A DNA stretch of 64,000 bases from CAZSHX01 sp964606895 (GCA_964606895.1 CAZSHX010000003.1:47292-111291); one strand, 5' to 3'; positions 27,077-37,070 are shown, numbered from the stretch's first letter. A program made the numbers and translations. Notes: generated by a model not told the origin, from the letters alone.

Positions 27077-28408
27077 ATGAGGAAAATTCAAAATCAAATG
27101 ATTCTCATAATTTTATTCGTGACTCCATTAATACTTTCAGCCCAAGTCAGATTATTGACTTTGGATGAATGCATTAAAACAGGTCTCAACAACAGTAAAA
27201 TTCTCAAAGTTTCAAAATCAAAAACTCAAGCGGCTGAATCCCGTCTCGACGAAGTGAATGCAGGTCGTCTTCCGTCATTAAAGTTTTCAGGCAGTTATTC
27301 CAGATTGAGCGAAGTGGACCCATTTTATGTGGAGATTAACGGACGGAAAATGTCTATTTCTCCTGTATTATTGAACAGCACCCAATTTCGTTTGACTCTT
27401 GCACAGCCAATTTTTACAGGTTTCAGGCTTGATGCAAATTCTGAAATGACAGGATATCTTCAAAAGGCAACCGAAGAAGATTACAAAAAGGATGTAGCTC
27501 AGCTAATATTGGACATTAAGAATAATTATTGGTCACTCTATAATGCTCTTGAAGCTCAGAAGTCAATCACTGAATCCATTCAACAGCTGAAAGCTCACTT
27601 CACTGATTTGGAAAATATGTTCAATTCAGGTCTTGCAACAAAAAATGATGTTTTAAAAACCCGTGTTCAGCTATCCAATCTGGAATTAACCAAAATGGAC
27701 ATTGAAAATGGACTTCAAATGGCAATGATGGCACTGAACAATACTATTGGGATACCCGTCACGACAGAAATTACAGTAAAACCCGAAATAAATTATCAGG
27801 AATCAACATTTCCTGAAAAAGATGATTTAATCAAAAAAGCCTTAAATGAACGAAATGAAATAAAAGCTATGGAATTGAGAATCAAAGCAGGAGATGCAGG
27901 CGTGACCATGTCACAATCCGGATGGTATCCTCAGCTTTCATTCTCGGCAAATTATCTTCTTGCAAACCCTAACCAAAGAATAATGCCGTCCAAGAATGAA
28001 TTTATGGGTACTTGGGATTTGAACCTGAATCTTTCTATGGATTTGTGGAACTGGATGACCGTTTCTCATCAAACTGCACAGGCAAAAGCCACACTTGAGC
28101 AAAGCAAATATGGACTTGAACAAATCAGGGACGGTATTACACTCGAACTTTCGCAAAGCTATATGTCTTTGAAAAAATTTCGTGAAAAGATAGTATTTGC
28201 AGGCGAAACTATTAAGCAAGCTGAAGAAAATTTTAGGGTAACCAATGAAAAATTCAAATCGGGAATTGCTATCAATTCTGACCTTCTTGATGCCGAAACG
28301 GCTTTGCTTGTTAGTAAAATCAACTATTCCACTTCAATAGCTGAATATGAGATTGCTATGGCAAAATTAGAAAAATCTTATGGAAAAAATGTCGAACAAA
28401 TTAAATAA
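27077..28408 (+). CDS. TolC-family outer membrane efflux protein
   Basis: 443 aa with a signal peptide (MILIILFVTPLILSAQ) and the duplicated long-helix/strand pattern of outer membrane factors: LTLDECIKTGLNNSKIL at the start, and in the second half LTLAQPIFTG, FNSGLATKNDVLKTRVQLSN, then FKSGIAINSDLLDAETALL. AGGAGG lies right before the ATG. It forms the outer-membrane duct of the tripartite pump with the next two gene products. Confidence 0.92.
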   Translation: MRKIQNQMILIILFVTPLILSAQVRLLTLDECIKTGLNNSKILKVSKSKTQAAESRLDEVNAGRLPSLKFSGSYSRLSEVDPFYVEINGRKMSISPVLLNSTQFRLTLAQPIFTGFRLDANSEMTGYLQKATEEDYKKDVAQLILDIKNNYWSLYNALEAQKSITESIQQLKAHFTDLENMFNSGLATKNDVLKTRVQLSNLELTKMDIENGLQMAMMALNNTIGIPVTTEITVKPEINYQESTFPEKDDLIKKALNERNEIKAMELRIKAGDAGVTMSQSGWYPQLSFSANYLLANPNQRIMPSKNEFMGTWDLNLNLSMDLWNWMTVSHQTAQAKATLEQSKYGLEQIRDGITLELSQSYMSLKKFREKIVFAGETIKQAEENFRVTNEKFKSGIAINSDLLDAETALLVSKINYSTSIAEYEIAMAKLEKSYGKNVEQIK

Positions 28409-28447
28409 TTCCGAAAATTAATAAAATTGAAATACAAAGGATAAATT

Positions 28448-29512
28448 ATGAAAAAGATATTAGTTATAGTTTTTGTTTTAGTGGTTGTTGGCGGTGTAGT
28501 TGCCATTCTATTTTCAAACAAAGCTAAGAATGAAGCAAAAACAAAGGCAGGTTCTTTATTGAATTCTTATTCAGTAACCACCATGCCTACCGAGAAGAAA
28601 CTTTTGGAAGAAAACCTTATTCTGACAGGTACCATAAACGCAAACCGCGAAGTAATGGTTGTTTCCGAGACTAATGGCAAAATTGTCGAAGTGAATGCAA
28701 GTGTCGGCGATAATGTAACTGCAGGCAAAAGCCTTGTTAAAGTTGACGATGAAGTTAGACGTGCTACACTTGCTAATGCTGAAGCTGTTTTCGAAAAAGC
28801 TAAAAAGGACCTTGATAGATATGAACAGCTTAATAAAGAAAAATCTGTCAATGATGCTCAGCTTGAAGCTACACGTCTTGCATTCAAATCTGCCGAGGCA
28901 CAATTGATTATTGCCAAAAGGCAGTTAAACGATACTAAGATTGTTGCTCCGATTAGCGGAGTGGTTACATCGAGAAATGTTGAAGTTGGAACTGTGCTTG
29001 CCCCTGGAACACCTGTTGCAAATATTATTGAGATTTCTACTTTGAAAATTAAAGTGAATGTTCCAGAGAATGATGTTCTGAAACTAAAAGCAGGGGAGAA
29101 GGTTGAAATTACTAACGAACTCTATCCTGACCTCAAGTTTTACGGAACTATCAAAAATATAAACTCAAAAGCTGACGAAGCCCATACATACCCCGTCGAA
29201 ATTCAAATGACTAATAATTCCAAAACACCTCTGAAGGCAGGTATGTTTGCAAAAATCAGATTTTTATCAATTAAAAACCGCGAGTGCCTTACTATTCCAA
29301 GGGAAGCACTTGTTGGAAGCGTAAGGGACCCGCAGGTTTTTGTTGTCGAAAACGGGATAGCAAAGCTAAGGCAGATTGAAATTGGTATAGAATACAACAA
29401 TATGCTTGAAATCAGAAAAGGGTTGAATGCAGGCGAAAAAGTTGTTACAAGTGGTCAGATAAATCTCAGGGACAATGTTCAGGTGACTGAAGTTAACACA
29501 ACAAATAATTGA
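28448..29512 (+). CDS. RND efflux periplasmic adaptor (membrane fusion protein)
   Basis: 354 aa with an N-terminal membrane anchor (ILVIVFVLVVVGGVVAILF). The lipoyl/barrel-sandwich halves are GKIVEVNASVGDNVTAGKSLVKVDD and APISGVVTSRNVEVGTVLAPGTPV, separated by a short helical hairpin (about 105-160). A beta-barrel and a membrane-proximal domain follow (LTIPREALVG ... VTSGQINLRDN). It bridges the inner-membrane pump and the TolC-like duct. Confidence 0.93.
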   Translation: MKKILVIVFVLVVVGGVVAILFSNKAKNEAKTKAGSLLNSYSVTTMPTEKKLLEENLILTGTINANREVMVVSETNGKIVEVNASVGDNVTAGKSLVKVDDEVRRATLANAEAVFEKAKKDLDRYEQLNKEKSVNDAQLEATRLAFKSAEAQLIIAKRQLNDTKIVAPISGVVTSRNVEVGTVLAPGTPVANIIEISTLKIKVNVPENDVLKLKAGEKVEITNELYPDLKFYGTIKNINSKADEAHTYPVEIQMTNNSKTPLKAGMFAKIRFLSIKNRECLTIPREALVGSVRDPQVFVVENGIAKLRQIEIGIEYNNMLEIRKGLNAGEKVVTSGQINLRDNVQVTEVNTTNN

Positions 29513-29551
29513 TAAATCTTTTATCTTGAAACAAATTAAGGATATATAAAC

Positions 29552-32500
29552 ATGACATTGACAGAATTAGCGATAAAAAGACCATCATTAATTGTTGTTA
29601 TCTTCTCATTTTTGGGAGTGCTTGGTATTTTTGGATTTCTTCAGCTGAAATACGATTTAATGCCAAAAATGACAGCTCCGATGATTACAATAACAACCAT
29701 TTATCCCGGAGGAGCTCCTAACGAAGTGGAGACTTCCGTTACCAAAGTTATTGAAGATGCTGTTTCGGGTATAGATAAGGTTTCATCTATTAGAGCCTCT
29801 TCAACCGAAGGACGCTCGATGGTTATTGTAGAATTTGACCAAAGCGTTGATATTGATGCTGTTGTCTCTGATGCTCAACGAAAAGTGAATGAAGCATCAA
29901 TCCGTTTGCCTAAAGATGCAAGAGCACCCGTTATTTCAAAACTTGCTTTTGATGAAATCCCTGTTATCAGAATGGCAGTTAAAGGAAATCTGCCCAACAA
30001 GGAATTTTACCAATTCGTGAAGGATAAAATCCAGCCGCGACTTGCCAAAATTCAGGGTGTCGGTTTAATTTCTCTTCAAGGTGGGGAAGAGAGAGAGATT
30101 CAGGTAAATGCCAATCAGGAAAAATTAAAAGCCTACAATATGTCCATCTTTATGCTTACTCAGGCTATAAAAGCGGGTAACGTAGATTTCCCTACAGGAA
30201 AAATTAAAGAACACGAAAACCAGTTCGTTGTTCGTGTTGCAGGTAAATTCGAAACAATTGATGACATTAAAAATCTTGTTGTCGGCAGGTCAAAGCAAGG
30301 TGGCGATATTCGCGTATGCGATGTTGCCGATGTTGTTGACGGCATGAAGGAAACTATCAATATCAACAGGTTGAACGGAATCAACTCCATTGGCGTTACT
30401 GTTCAAAAACAAAGCGATGCTAATACTGTTGAAGTTAGTGCCAATATTCGTAAAGAGCTGAAAATGCTCGAAACAGAAAATAAAAATCTTGGTCTTAATT
30501 TTCAGATTGCTCAGGATGCTTCCGAATTTATTATGAAGTCGGCAGAAGCTGTTTGGATAGACTTACTGCTTGCTATTCTTCTGGTTTCACTTGTTATGTT
30601 GGTATTTCTCCATAGTTTCAGAAATTCACTGATAGTAATGGTTGCAATACCATCATCATTAATTTCTACATTTTTCATAATGTATATTTTCGGCTTCAGT
30701 TTCAACCTGATGTCATTGCTGGCTATGTCTTTGGTAATAGGAATTTTGGTTGATGATTCGATAGTTGTTCTCGAGAATATTTACAGGCATTTGGAATTTG
30801 GCGACAAACCGAGGATTGCGGCATTGAAAGGACGAAATGAAATCGGATTTGCCGCTTTGTCCATAACCCTTGTTGATGTTGTGGTATTTTTGCCTTTGGG
30901 ATTGATAACAGGCATGATTGGCAATTTTCTTAGGGAATATGCTTTGGTTGTAGTCTTTTCAACCATAATGAGTTTATTTGTTTCGTTTACTATTACGCCT
31001 TTGCTGGCTTCAAGATTTACAAAACTTGAACACATGGTTAAAAATTCTTTCATGGGTGCTTTTGGTATTTGGTTCGAGAAATTCTTCCAAAAGATTACAG
31101 ATACTTATGTTTCAACAATGAGATGGAGCCTGAAACATGGTTGGGTAATTGTCGTAGCCAGTGTCGTGCTGTTCTTTTCATCATTCTTGCTTGCAGGTAT
31201 GGGATTTATCGGGTTTGAATTTATTCCTGTCGTGGATAGGGGAGAGTTGATTGTAACGATTGAGGTGGAATCGGGTTCAAGTATTGAGAATACAAATAAT
31301 TTCACTCAAAGAGTCGAAAAAATTATTAGTGAATTGCCCGAAGTCGAAAAAATCCTTACTAATGTGGGTTCTTCAAGCGAAGGTATGCTGGGTGTTTTTT
31401 CAAATAATAATTCAGAGTTCTATGTAACACTTTGCGATAAAAACAAGAGAAGCGAAGCCACGGACGTTATCGGGCAAAAGCTTAGAAATAAAATTATGGA
31501 AATTCCGGGAATAAAAGTCAGAGTCAGCCCGGTTAGTTTGATGGGAACATCATCAAGAACTCCGATTGAAATTCTGGTTTATGGTACGAACTATCCTGAT
31601 GTTATCAAAGGTGCCAAAACCATTGAAACTATTGTCAGAAATACCAAGGGTTCTGCTGATGTCCGTCTTTCCTCGGAGCAGGGAAAACCAGAACTAAAAA
31701 TTGAAATTGACCGTAAAAAGATGTCTCAGCTCGGATTGTCAATTTTTGACATCGGGCAGAATTTACGTATTGCTTTAACCGGCGACGAGGATTCAAAATT
31801 CAGGGAAGGAATCAATGAATACATAATTCGTGTTCAATACGACCAACTCGACCGCTCAAATTCTGATGAAGTTCAAAACCTGACCTTCATTAATAATAAA
31901 GGGCAGGCTATTCAGTTAAAACAATTTGCTACTATTACTCAGGCACTTGGACCAACTAAACTCGAAAGAGAGGACAGAATTGCCTCAATCAAGGTTATGT
32001 CGCAGGTTTACGGCAGAACTTCAGGTATTATTACTAATGATGTAAAAAGTCAGCTTGCAAAAATTGAACTTCCGAATGGTGTTTCCTGGAAAATTACAGG
32101 CGAGCAAAAGAATATGATGGATTCGATGATGAGTTTGATTTATGCTCTTGTTGCAGGTATTTTGTTTGTGTATATGATAATGGTTGCATTGTATGATTCT
32201 TACATCCATCCTTTCGTAGTATTGTTCTCAATTCCTGTTGCAATGGTCGGGGCGATGTACGGACTTGCTCTGACGGGCAAATCACTCAGTATCTATTCAA
32301 TGCTCGGAATAATAATGCTGATAGGGCTTGTTGCCAAGAATGCAATCTTGCTCGTGGACAGAACAAACCAAATGAAAAATGAAAAGGGAATGAGTACAAT
32401 CGAAGCTTTGCTCGAAGCAGGACAAACCAGATTAAGACCAATTCTGATGACAACTTTCGCAATGGTTATTGGTATGATGCCGATTGCAATCTCCACATCA

Positions 32501-32638
32501 GCCGGAGGTGAAGCAAAATCAGGCTTGGCTGTAGTTTTAATCGGCGGCTTAATCAGCTCTCTGTTGCTCACTCTTGTTCTGGTTCCTGTGGTTTACAAAT
32601 CGCTTGACAAATTCAGTTTGAACAAGAAAGAAGTATAA
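29552..32638 (+). CDS. RND-family inner membrane efflux transporter (AcrB/HAE1 type)
   Basis: 1028 aa, family-typical length. It starts MTLTELAIKRPSLIVVIF (TM1). The first periplasmic loop has YPGGAPNEVETSVT. The TM4 proton-relay pair is in GILVDDSIVVLENIYRHLE. The second half repeats the fold, with QVYGRTSGI and LIGLVAKNAILLVDRTNQMK. It uses the proton gradient to export substrates, probably drugs, bile-like amphiphiles or metabolites. The spectrum cannot be read from sequence. Last gene of the marR-led operon. Confidence 0.94.
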   Translation: MTLTELAIKRPSLIVVIFSFLGVLGIFGFLQLKYDLMPKMTAPMITITTIYPGGAPNEVETSVTKVIEDAVSGIDKVSSIRASSTEGRSMVIVEFDQSVDIDAVVSDAQRKVNEASIRLPKDARAPVISKLAFDEIPVIRMAVKGNLPNKEFYQFVKDKIQPRLAKIQGVGLISLQGGEEREIQVNANQEKLKAYNMSIFMLTQAIKAGNVDFPTGKIKEHENQFVVRVAGKFETIDDIKNLVVGRSKQGGDIRVCDVADVVDGMKETININRLNGINSIGVTVQKQSDANTVEVSANIRKELKMLETENKNLGLNFQIAQDASEFIMKSAEAVWIDLLLAILLVSLVMLVFLHSFRNSLIVMVAIPSSLISTFFIMYIFGFSFNLMSLLAMSLVIGILVDDSIVVLENIYRHLEFGDKPRIAALKGRNEIGFAALSITLVDVVVFLPLGLITGMIGNFLREYALVVVFSTIMSLFVSFTITPLLASRFTKLEHMVKNSFMGAFGIWFEKFFQKITDTYVSTMRWSLKHGWVIVVASVVLFFSSFLLAGMGFIGFEFIPVVDRGELIVTIEVESGSSIENTNNFTQRVEKIISELPEVEKILTNVGSSSEGMLGVFSNNNSEFYVTLCDKNKRSEATDVIGQKLRNKIMEIPGIKVRVSPVSLMGTSSRTPIEILVYGTNYPDVIKGAKTIETIVRNTKGSADVRLSSEQGKPELKIEIDRKKMSQLGLSIFDIGQNLRIALTGDEDSKFREGINEYIIRVQYDQLDRSNSDEVQNLTFINNKGQAIQLKQFATITQALGPTKLEREDRIASIKVMSQVYGRTSGIITNDVKSQLAKIELPNGVSWKITGEQKNMMDSMMSLIYALVAGILFVYMIMVALYDSYIHPFVVLFSIPVAMVGAMYGLALTGKSLSIYSMLGIIMLIGLVAKNAILLVDRTNQMKNEKGMSTIEALLEAGQTRLRPILMTTFAMVIGMMPIAISTSAGGEAKSGLAVVLIGGLISSLLLTLVLVPVVYKSLDKFSLNKKEV

Positions 32639-32660
32639 ATCGGTAATATGACTTTTTCAT

Positions 32661-32691
32661 TTGTTATTAATAAAGAAAAACACTATTTTTG
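32661..32691 (+). promoter_or_regulatory. Bacteroidota-type promoter of rpsD
   Basis: TTG at 32661-32663 and TATTTTTG at 32684-32691, 20 bp apart, closely match the TTG-N19ish-TAnnTTTG consensus. Located about 65 bp before the rpsD ATG. Confidence 0.7.
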
Positions 32692-32755
32692 TAGTTCTGT
32701 AATTTAAAGATTTTAAAAAACGATAATACTAATATTTTATAATTTGTGAGGAAAA

Positions 32756-33358
32756 ATGAATTACAACGGTCCAAAAGTTAAAATCTCAAGAAAATTGGGA
32801 CTTGAATTAACTCCAAAATCCCGTAAAGTAACGTCTAAAAAGCCGTATCCACCCGGTCAGCATGGTCCTTCGAAAAAAAGATCCAAACAATCTGATTATG
32901 GTAAACAGCTTTTAGAAAAACAGAGACTCAGACTTCAATATAATGTTTCTGAAAGTCAGATGAGAAATTATTACAAAAAAGCCGCTCGTATGACCGGTAA
33001 TACTGGAGATATTTTAATTCAGCTGATCGAGACTCGTCTTGATTCACTTGTCTATCGTTCAGGTATGGCTACTTCAATGTATGCCGCCCGCCAGTATGTC
33101 AATCACGGACATATTCAGGTGAATGGCAGTAAACTTGACGTACCGTCATATCAGGTGAAAGCTAATGACTTCATTCAGGTCAAAGAAAAAAGCAGAAAGA
33201 TTGAATGTTTCCAGGATGCAATCCGTTCAGCGGGTTCACCTCCTTACATCGAGCTTTCTAAAGTTGAATTCTCTGCAAAACTTCTATATTTACCTCCACG
33301 CGAAGAAATTCCCGCAATTTGCGAAGTTCCTCTCGTCGTCGAATACTACTCAAGGTAA
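32756..33358 (+). CDS. rpsD: 30S ribosomal protein S4, zinc-free form
   Basis: 200 aa. N-terminus NGPKVKISRKLG, then PYPPGQHGPSKKRSKQSDYG; the S4 RNA-binding domain has ETRLDSLVYRSGMATSMYAARQYVNHGHIQVNG. No cysteine lies in the N-terminal region, so the Cys zinc knuckle of C+ S4 proteins is absent. S4 binds 16S rRNA and nucleates 30S assembly. It usually lies between rpsK and rpoA; here it stands alone with its own promoter and terminator. It may be a second paralogue or this lineage's only copy; the window cannot decide. GAGG precedes the ATG. Confidence 0.95.
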   Translation: MNYNGPKVKISRKLGLELTPKSRKVTSKKPYPPGQHGPSKKRSKQSDYGKQLLEKQRLRLQYNVSESQMRNYYKKAARMTGNTGDILIQLIETRLDSLVYRSGMATSMYAARQYVNHGHIQVNGSKLDVPSYQVKANDFIQVKEKSRKIECFQDAIRSAGSPPYIELSKVEFSAKLLYLPPREEIPAICEVPLVVEYYSR

Positions 33359-33380
33359 TCTCGGAAGCTTATTAAAATTC

Positions 33381-33415
33381 AGCCGGCACGATTTTTCGTT
33401 CCGGCTTTTTTTTTC
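33381..33415 (+). terminator. Intrinsic terminator of rpsD
   Basis: AGCCGG ... CCGGCT (6 bp, extended by weaker pairs) followed by a run of nine T, about 25 bp after the stop codon. Confidence 0.85.
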
Positions 33416-33438
33416 TTAAAAAATGAAAAATCATCTTG

Positions 33439-33621
33439 TCATTCTGAACGAAGTGAAGAATCCAGTTTTTCAAGCTTAACGAATCCCAATTGAACACAAT
33501 CCTCCAAATACAACTCTCCATTCTCCACTTTCAACTCCCGAAGTTCTGCCCTTAGCTTAAGTATTTTCTCGTCATGACGTGCATTTGCATCATAGGAAAA
33601 GTAATAGGCATCCTTAGTCAT
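33439..33621 (-). pseudogene. Truncated Lin1244/Lin1753-like (DnaD-type phage replication) N-terminus
   Basis: The frame starts MTKDAYYFSYDANARHDEK, matching the conserved opening of the DUF4373/Lin1244-Lin1753 domain found at the N-terminus of phage and plasmid replication proteins. After ILKLR the family's next segment is replaced by unrelated low-complexity sequence and a stop after about 60 residues. It is a broken fragment, probably left by a prophage or mobile element. The longer 86-aa frame upstream adds nothing family-like. Confidence 0.5.
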
Positions 33622-33673
33622 AATTATTTTGGGAAATTTCAGAAATGTGTGACTGTATTTGCTCAAAAACACA

Positions 33674-33681
33674 TATTTTTG
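33674..33681 (+). promoter_or_regulatory. TATTTTTG, candidate -7 box for the hybrid kinase
   Basis: Matches TAnnTTTG 27 bp upstream of the kinase start at 33708. No properly spaced TTG is seen. Confidence 0.35.
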
Positions 33682-33707
33682 TATGGTTTGATTTTTCAAT
33701 TTAAAAT

Positions 33708-36700
33708 ATGTTTATTATGAATAGCATTGATAAAACAAAAGAAGAACTCCAAAAGGAGTTATCTGAATTACAGAGAGACTTTTCTTATTTAAATTCAATA
33801 CAAGAGATAGACAAAGTCAAGCGGATTCAACTTGAGCAGGAATTAGTCAATGCTTTTCAGGAAATTGCCACTCTACACGAAGAAAAAGAGAAACGGGCAG
33901 CTGAATTGATAATTACTAATTTAGAGATTAAGTTTCAGAATGAAGAGAAAGCCAAGCGAGCCGCAGAGTTAGTTATCGCTGATATTGAACTTGTCTTTCA
34001 AAATAAAGAGAAAGCCAAGCGAGCCGCAGAGTTAGTTATTGCCAATAAAGAACTTNNNNNNNNNNNNNNNNNNNNNNNNNNNNNNNNNNNNNNNNNNNNN
34101 NNNNNNNNNNNNNNNNNNNNNNNNNNNNNNNNNNNNNNNNNNNNNNNNNNNNNNNAAGAGAAAGCCAAGCGAGCCGCAGAGTTAGTTATTGCCAATAAAG
34201 AACTTGCCTTCCAGAATGAAGAGAAAGCCAAGCGAGCCGCTGAATTAGTTATTGCCAATAAAGAGCTTGCTTCCCAAAATGTAGAAAAAGAAAAACGTGC
34301 AGAGGAATTAATTTCCGTTTATAGATCCCTTGTTGATTCAGAATCCCGTTACCGCAATCTCTTCGAATCTGCAAGAGACGGAATTCTTATAATCGATTCT
34401 GAAACCGGGCAAATTATTGACGTGAATCAATTTCTGATTGAGATGCTCGGTATTTTGAAAGAAAATTTGCTTGAAAAAACTATTTGGGAAGTTGGATTTT
34501 TCAAAAATATAATAGAGGATAAAAATAAATTTCTCGAATTAAAACATAAAGAATTTTCCCAATTAGAAGGTATTCCAATTGAAACTCATTTAGGGCGGCG
34601 TCTTGAAGTTGAGTTCATCTCTAATGTTTATCATTCTAGCGGTAAGGTCTTTATCTCTTGCAGTATTAGGGATATTACCGAACGAATCAGAGATAAGGAA
34701 TTATTAATCGAAAGCAAGACGCTTCTTACTAATATCCTAGAAAGTACACACGATGCTTTTTTTGCAATGGATGATGAATTTGTAGTGACTTATTTCAACA
34801 AAGCCGCAGAAATTTTTCTTCATCAAAAGAGAATTGATGTTGTTGGCCGGAATCTATTTGACGTGTTTCCCGAAGCACGAGGTTCTGTGTTTGAAGAAAA
34901 TTATACTAAGGCGGTCAGAGAGAAAATATTCATGACTTTTGAAGTATTTTTTGGTATTGAGCCTTATAAAGATTGGTATGATGTTCGTATTTATCCTCAG
35001 GAAAATGGGATTTCGGTTTATTTTCTGATTACTACCGAGCAAAAGAATGCAGAAAATGCTCTCAGAAAAAGCGAAGAAGAACAGCGCTTCGCTCTCTATG
35101 GTTTAAATACTGCTCAGTATCTTTCTAAAATGGGAAGTTGGAAATGGGACATTAAAAATAATAAAGTCTATTGGTCCGATGAAATGTACCGTATATTCTG
35201 CATTGATAAAGAATCTTTTACGGGCAAACTTGAAAATGTGATAAGAAGTGTAATCCATCCTGATGACTTGTATGTTGTATTACCGGAAAATGCTGTTGAA
35301 TTTTCAAAAAATGATATTAATGAATATCGGATTATCCTACCCGATAAATCTATCCGACATATTCAGGCTAAAGCCGGAGTAACAGAATTTGATAATTCGG
35401 GAAATCCAATATTCTTTTCCGGAATTGCACAGGATATCACGGAACGCAAGCTGGCGGAGGAGAAAATTATTAATGAAAAATTATTCTCAGATATGGTAAT
35501 CGAAAGTTTACCCGGTATATTCTATATGTTTGATTCTAATTTTACTCCACTTAAATGGAACAGGAATAAATCTGAATTACTTGGTTTAACTGATGAGGAA
35601 ATGAAAACTCATAATACTCTTGATTTTATTGCCGACGAAGACAAAGAAAAAGTAATCGAGTCATTTAAAAAAGTATTCATTGATGGAGAATCTGAGGAAA
35701 TAGTAAGTATTATTAGACACGATGGACAAGAGTGTTCATACCATCTAACAGGCAAACGACTCGATACCATCGATGGTCCAATGCTTCTTGGAGTTGGAAT
35801 TGATGTTAGCCAAAGAACTGAGACAGAAAAGAAATTAGTAAAAGCACTAATCAAAGCCGAAGAAAGCGACAACTTGAAAACTGCTTTCCTCCAGAATATG
35901 TCTCACGAAATTCGCACGCCTTTAAATGGAATAATCGGTTTTACCAGATTGCTGAATGAAGAAAATATTAGCAAAGAAGAGTTTCAGGAGTTTACTTCCA
36001 TAATTCAGCAAAGCGGTAATCGTCTGATTGAGATAGTCGATAATGTTCTCGATATGTCAAGAATTGAAACCGGTCAGGTAAATATCGTTAAGAAAGCAGT
36101 GATTATTAATTCCGTATTTTCGCAATTGTTAACTTTTTTCTCCCCCTTGGCAAACTCCAAGAATATTATTTTGAATTTTCATGAGTCTGAAGATATCAAT
36201 TTTTCTATTTTTACAGATGAAGCGAAACTCTACCAGATTCTTGCAAATTTAGTAAATAATGCAATTAAATTTACAAAGTCGGGAAGTATTGATTTCGGTT
36301 TCGAGATCAAAGCCAAACCTTCATCTGGTTATACAAATGAAGGTGTTGTACTTTTTTATATTAAAGATACCGGAATTGGAATAGATCTGCAATTCCATGA
36401 AAGAATTTTCGACAGGTTCACTCAAGCCGAAACAAGTATTGGAAGAAATTATGAGGGAGCAGGTTTGGGCTTAGCTATTTGCAAGGGGCTTGTGAAATTG
36501 TTAGGAGGTAATATTTGGCTCGAATCCTGTATTGATAAGGGTACTACATTTTACTTTACCTTACCTTATAATTCAGTTGAGCAAACTTCTCGACCTATTT
36601 CCAAAAACAATGAACACATTATAAAATCAATTAAAGGTAAAATTCTGATAGTTGAGGACGATTCTGTTAGTTTCATGTTACTTAACATCCTATTATCAGA

Positions 36701-36992
36701 TACAGATATTATTGTTATTCATGCAGAGAATGGACAACAAGCCGTTGAAATAGTAAGAAATAACCCTGACGTTGACTTAATTTTGATGGATATTAGAATG
36801 CCCGTTATGGACGGAATGGAAGCAACCAGGCAAATTAAGAAGATCCGACCTGAATTGCCGATAATTGCTCAGACAGCTTATGCCTTTGCAGGCGAAATAG
36901 AAATGATTTTAGCCGCAGGTTGTAATGATTGTTTATCCAAACCTATTGAAGAGGAAAAATTAAATAAATTGCTAAATCTATATTTGAAATAG
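33708..36992 (+). CDS. Multi-PAS hybrid histidine kinase with tandem-repeat coiled coil (contains assembly gap)
   Basis: The frame spans 1094 codons including 34 undetermined. The N-terminus is a long coiled coil built of 21-residue (63-nt) repeats, consensus EKAKRAAELVIANKELAFQN. At least four PAS domains follow (about 210-335, 345-450, 470-590, 595-710), then HisKA with the phospho-acceptor His733 in MSHEIRTPLNG, HATPase (NLVNNAIKFT, DTGIGID, GAGLGLAICKGL), and a C-terminal receiver with Asp1028 in LMDIRMP. No membrane segment is visible, so it is probably a cytosolic sensor. Residue numbers after the gap are nominal because the true repeat count is unknown. Confidence 0.9.
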   Translation: MFIMNSIDKTKEELQKELSELQRDFSYLNSIQEIDKVKRIQLEQELVNAFQEIATLHEEKEKRAAELIITNLEIKFQNEEKAKRAAELVIADIELVFQNKEKAKRAAELVIANKELXXXXXXXXXXXXXXXXXXXXXXXXXXXXXXXXXXEKAKRAAELVIANKELAFQNEEKAKRAAELVIANKELASQNVEKEKRAEELISVYRSLVDSESRYRNLFESARDGILIIDSETGQIIDVNQFLIEMLGILKENLLEKTIWEVGFFKNIIEDKNKFLELKHKEFSQLEGIPIETHLGRRLEVEFISNVYHSSGKVFISCSIRDITERIRDKELLIESKTLLTNILESTHDAFFAMDDEFVVTYFNKAAEIFLHQKRIDVVGRNLFDVFPEARGSVFEENYTKAVREKIFMTFEVFFGIEPYKDWYDVRIYPQENGISVYFLITTEQKNAENALRKSEEEQRFALYGLNTAQYLSKMGSWKWDIKNNKVYWSDEMYRIFCIDKESFTGKLENVIRSVIHPDDLYVVLPENAVEFSKNDINEYRIILPDKSIRHIQAKAGVTEFDNSGNPIFFSGIAQDITERKLAEEKIINEKLFSDMVIESLPGIFYMFDSNFTPLKWNRNKSELLGLTDEEMKTHNTLDFIADEDKEKVIESFKKVFIDGESEEIVSIIRHDGQECSYHLTGKRLDTIDGPMLLGVGIDVSQRTETEKKLVKALIKAEESDNLKTAFLQNMSHEIRTPLNGIIGFTRLLNEENISKEEFQEFTSIIQQSGNRLIEIVDNVLDMSRIETGQVNIVKKAVIINSVFSQLLTFFSPLANSKNIILNFHESEDINFSIFTDEAKLYQILANLVNNAIKFTKSGSIDFGFEIKAKPSSGYTNEGVVLFYIKDTGIGIDLQFHERIFDRFTQAETSIGRNYEGAGLGLAICKGLVKLLGGNIWLESCIDKGTTFYFTLPYNSVEQTSRPISKNNEHIIKSIKGKILIVEDDSVSFMLLNILLSDTDIIVIHAENGQQAVEIVRNNPDVDLILMDIRMPVMDGMEATRQIKKIRPELPIIAQTAYAFAGEIEMILAAGCNDCLSKPIEEEKLNKLLNLYLK
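34056..34155. other. Scaffold gap of 100 N within the 63-bp tandem repeat
   Basis: Exactly 100 N, the conventional unknown-length gap. Identical repeat units flank it on both sides, so assembly broke in the repeat. Completing a repeat unit needs 13 nt plus multiples of 63, and both 13 and 100 leave remainder 1 on division by 3, so the frame is preserved as drawn. Confidence 0.97.
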
Positions 36993-37070
36993 AGATCAAT
37001 TTCTCAGGGTATTTTTTGGGTATTCATTGATACTTTCATTCAGGATAAAATTGCATTCTGAAGGAGTCAT

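Noticed and set aside
33998..34258. Reverse-strand ORF across the 100-N gap
   Set aside because: It is the antisense shadow of the EKAKRAAEL repeat with undetermined bases in the middle.
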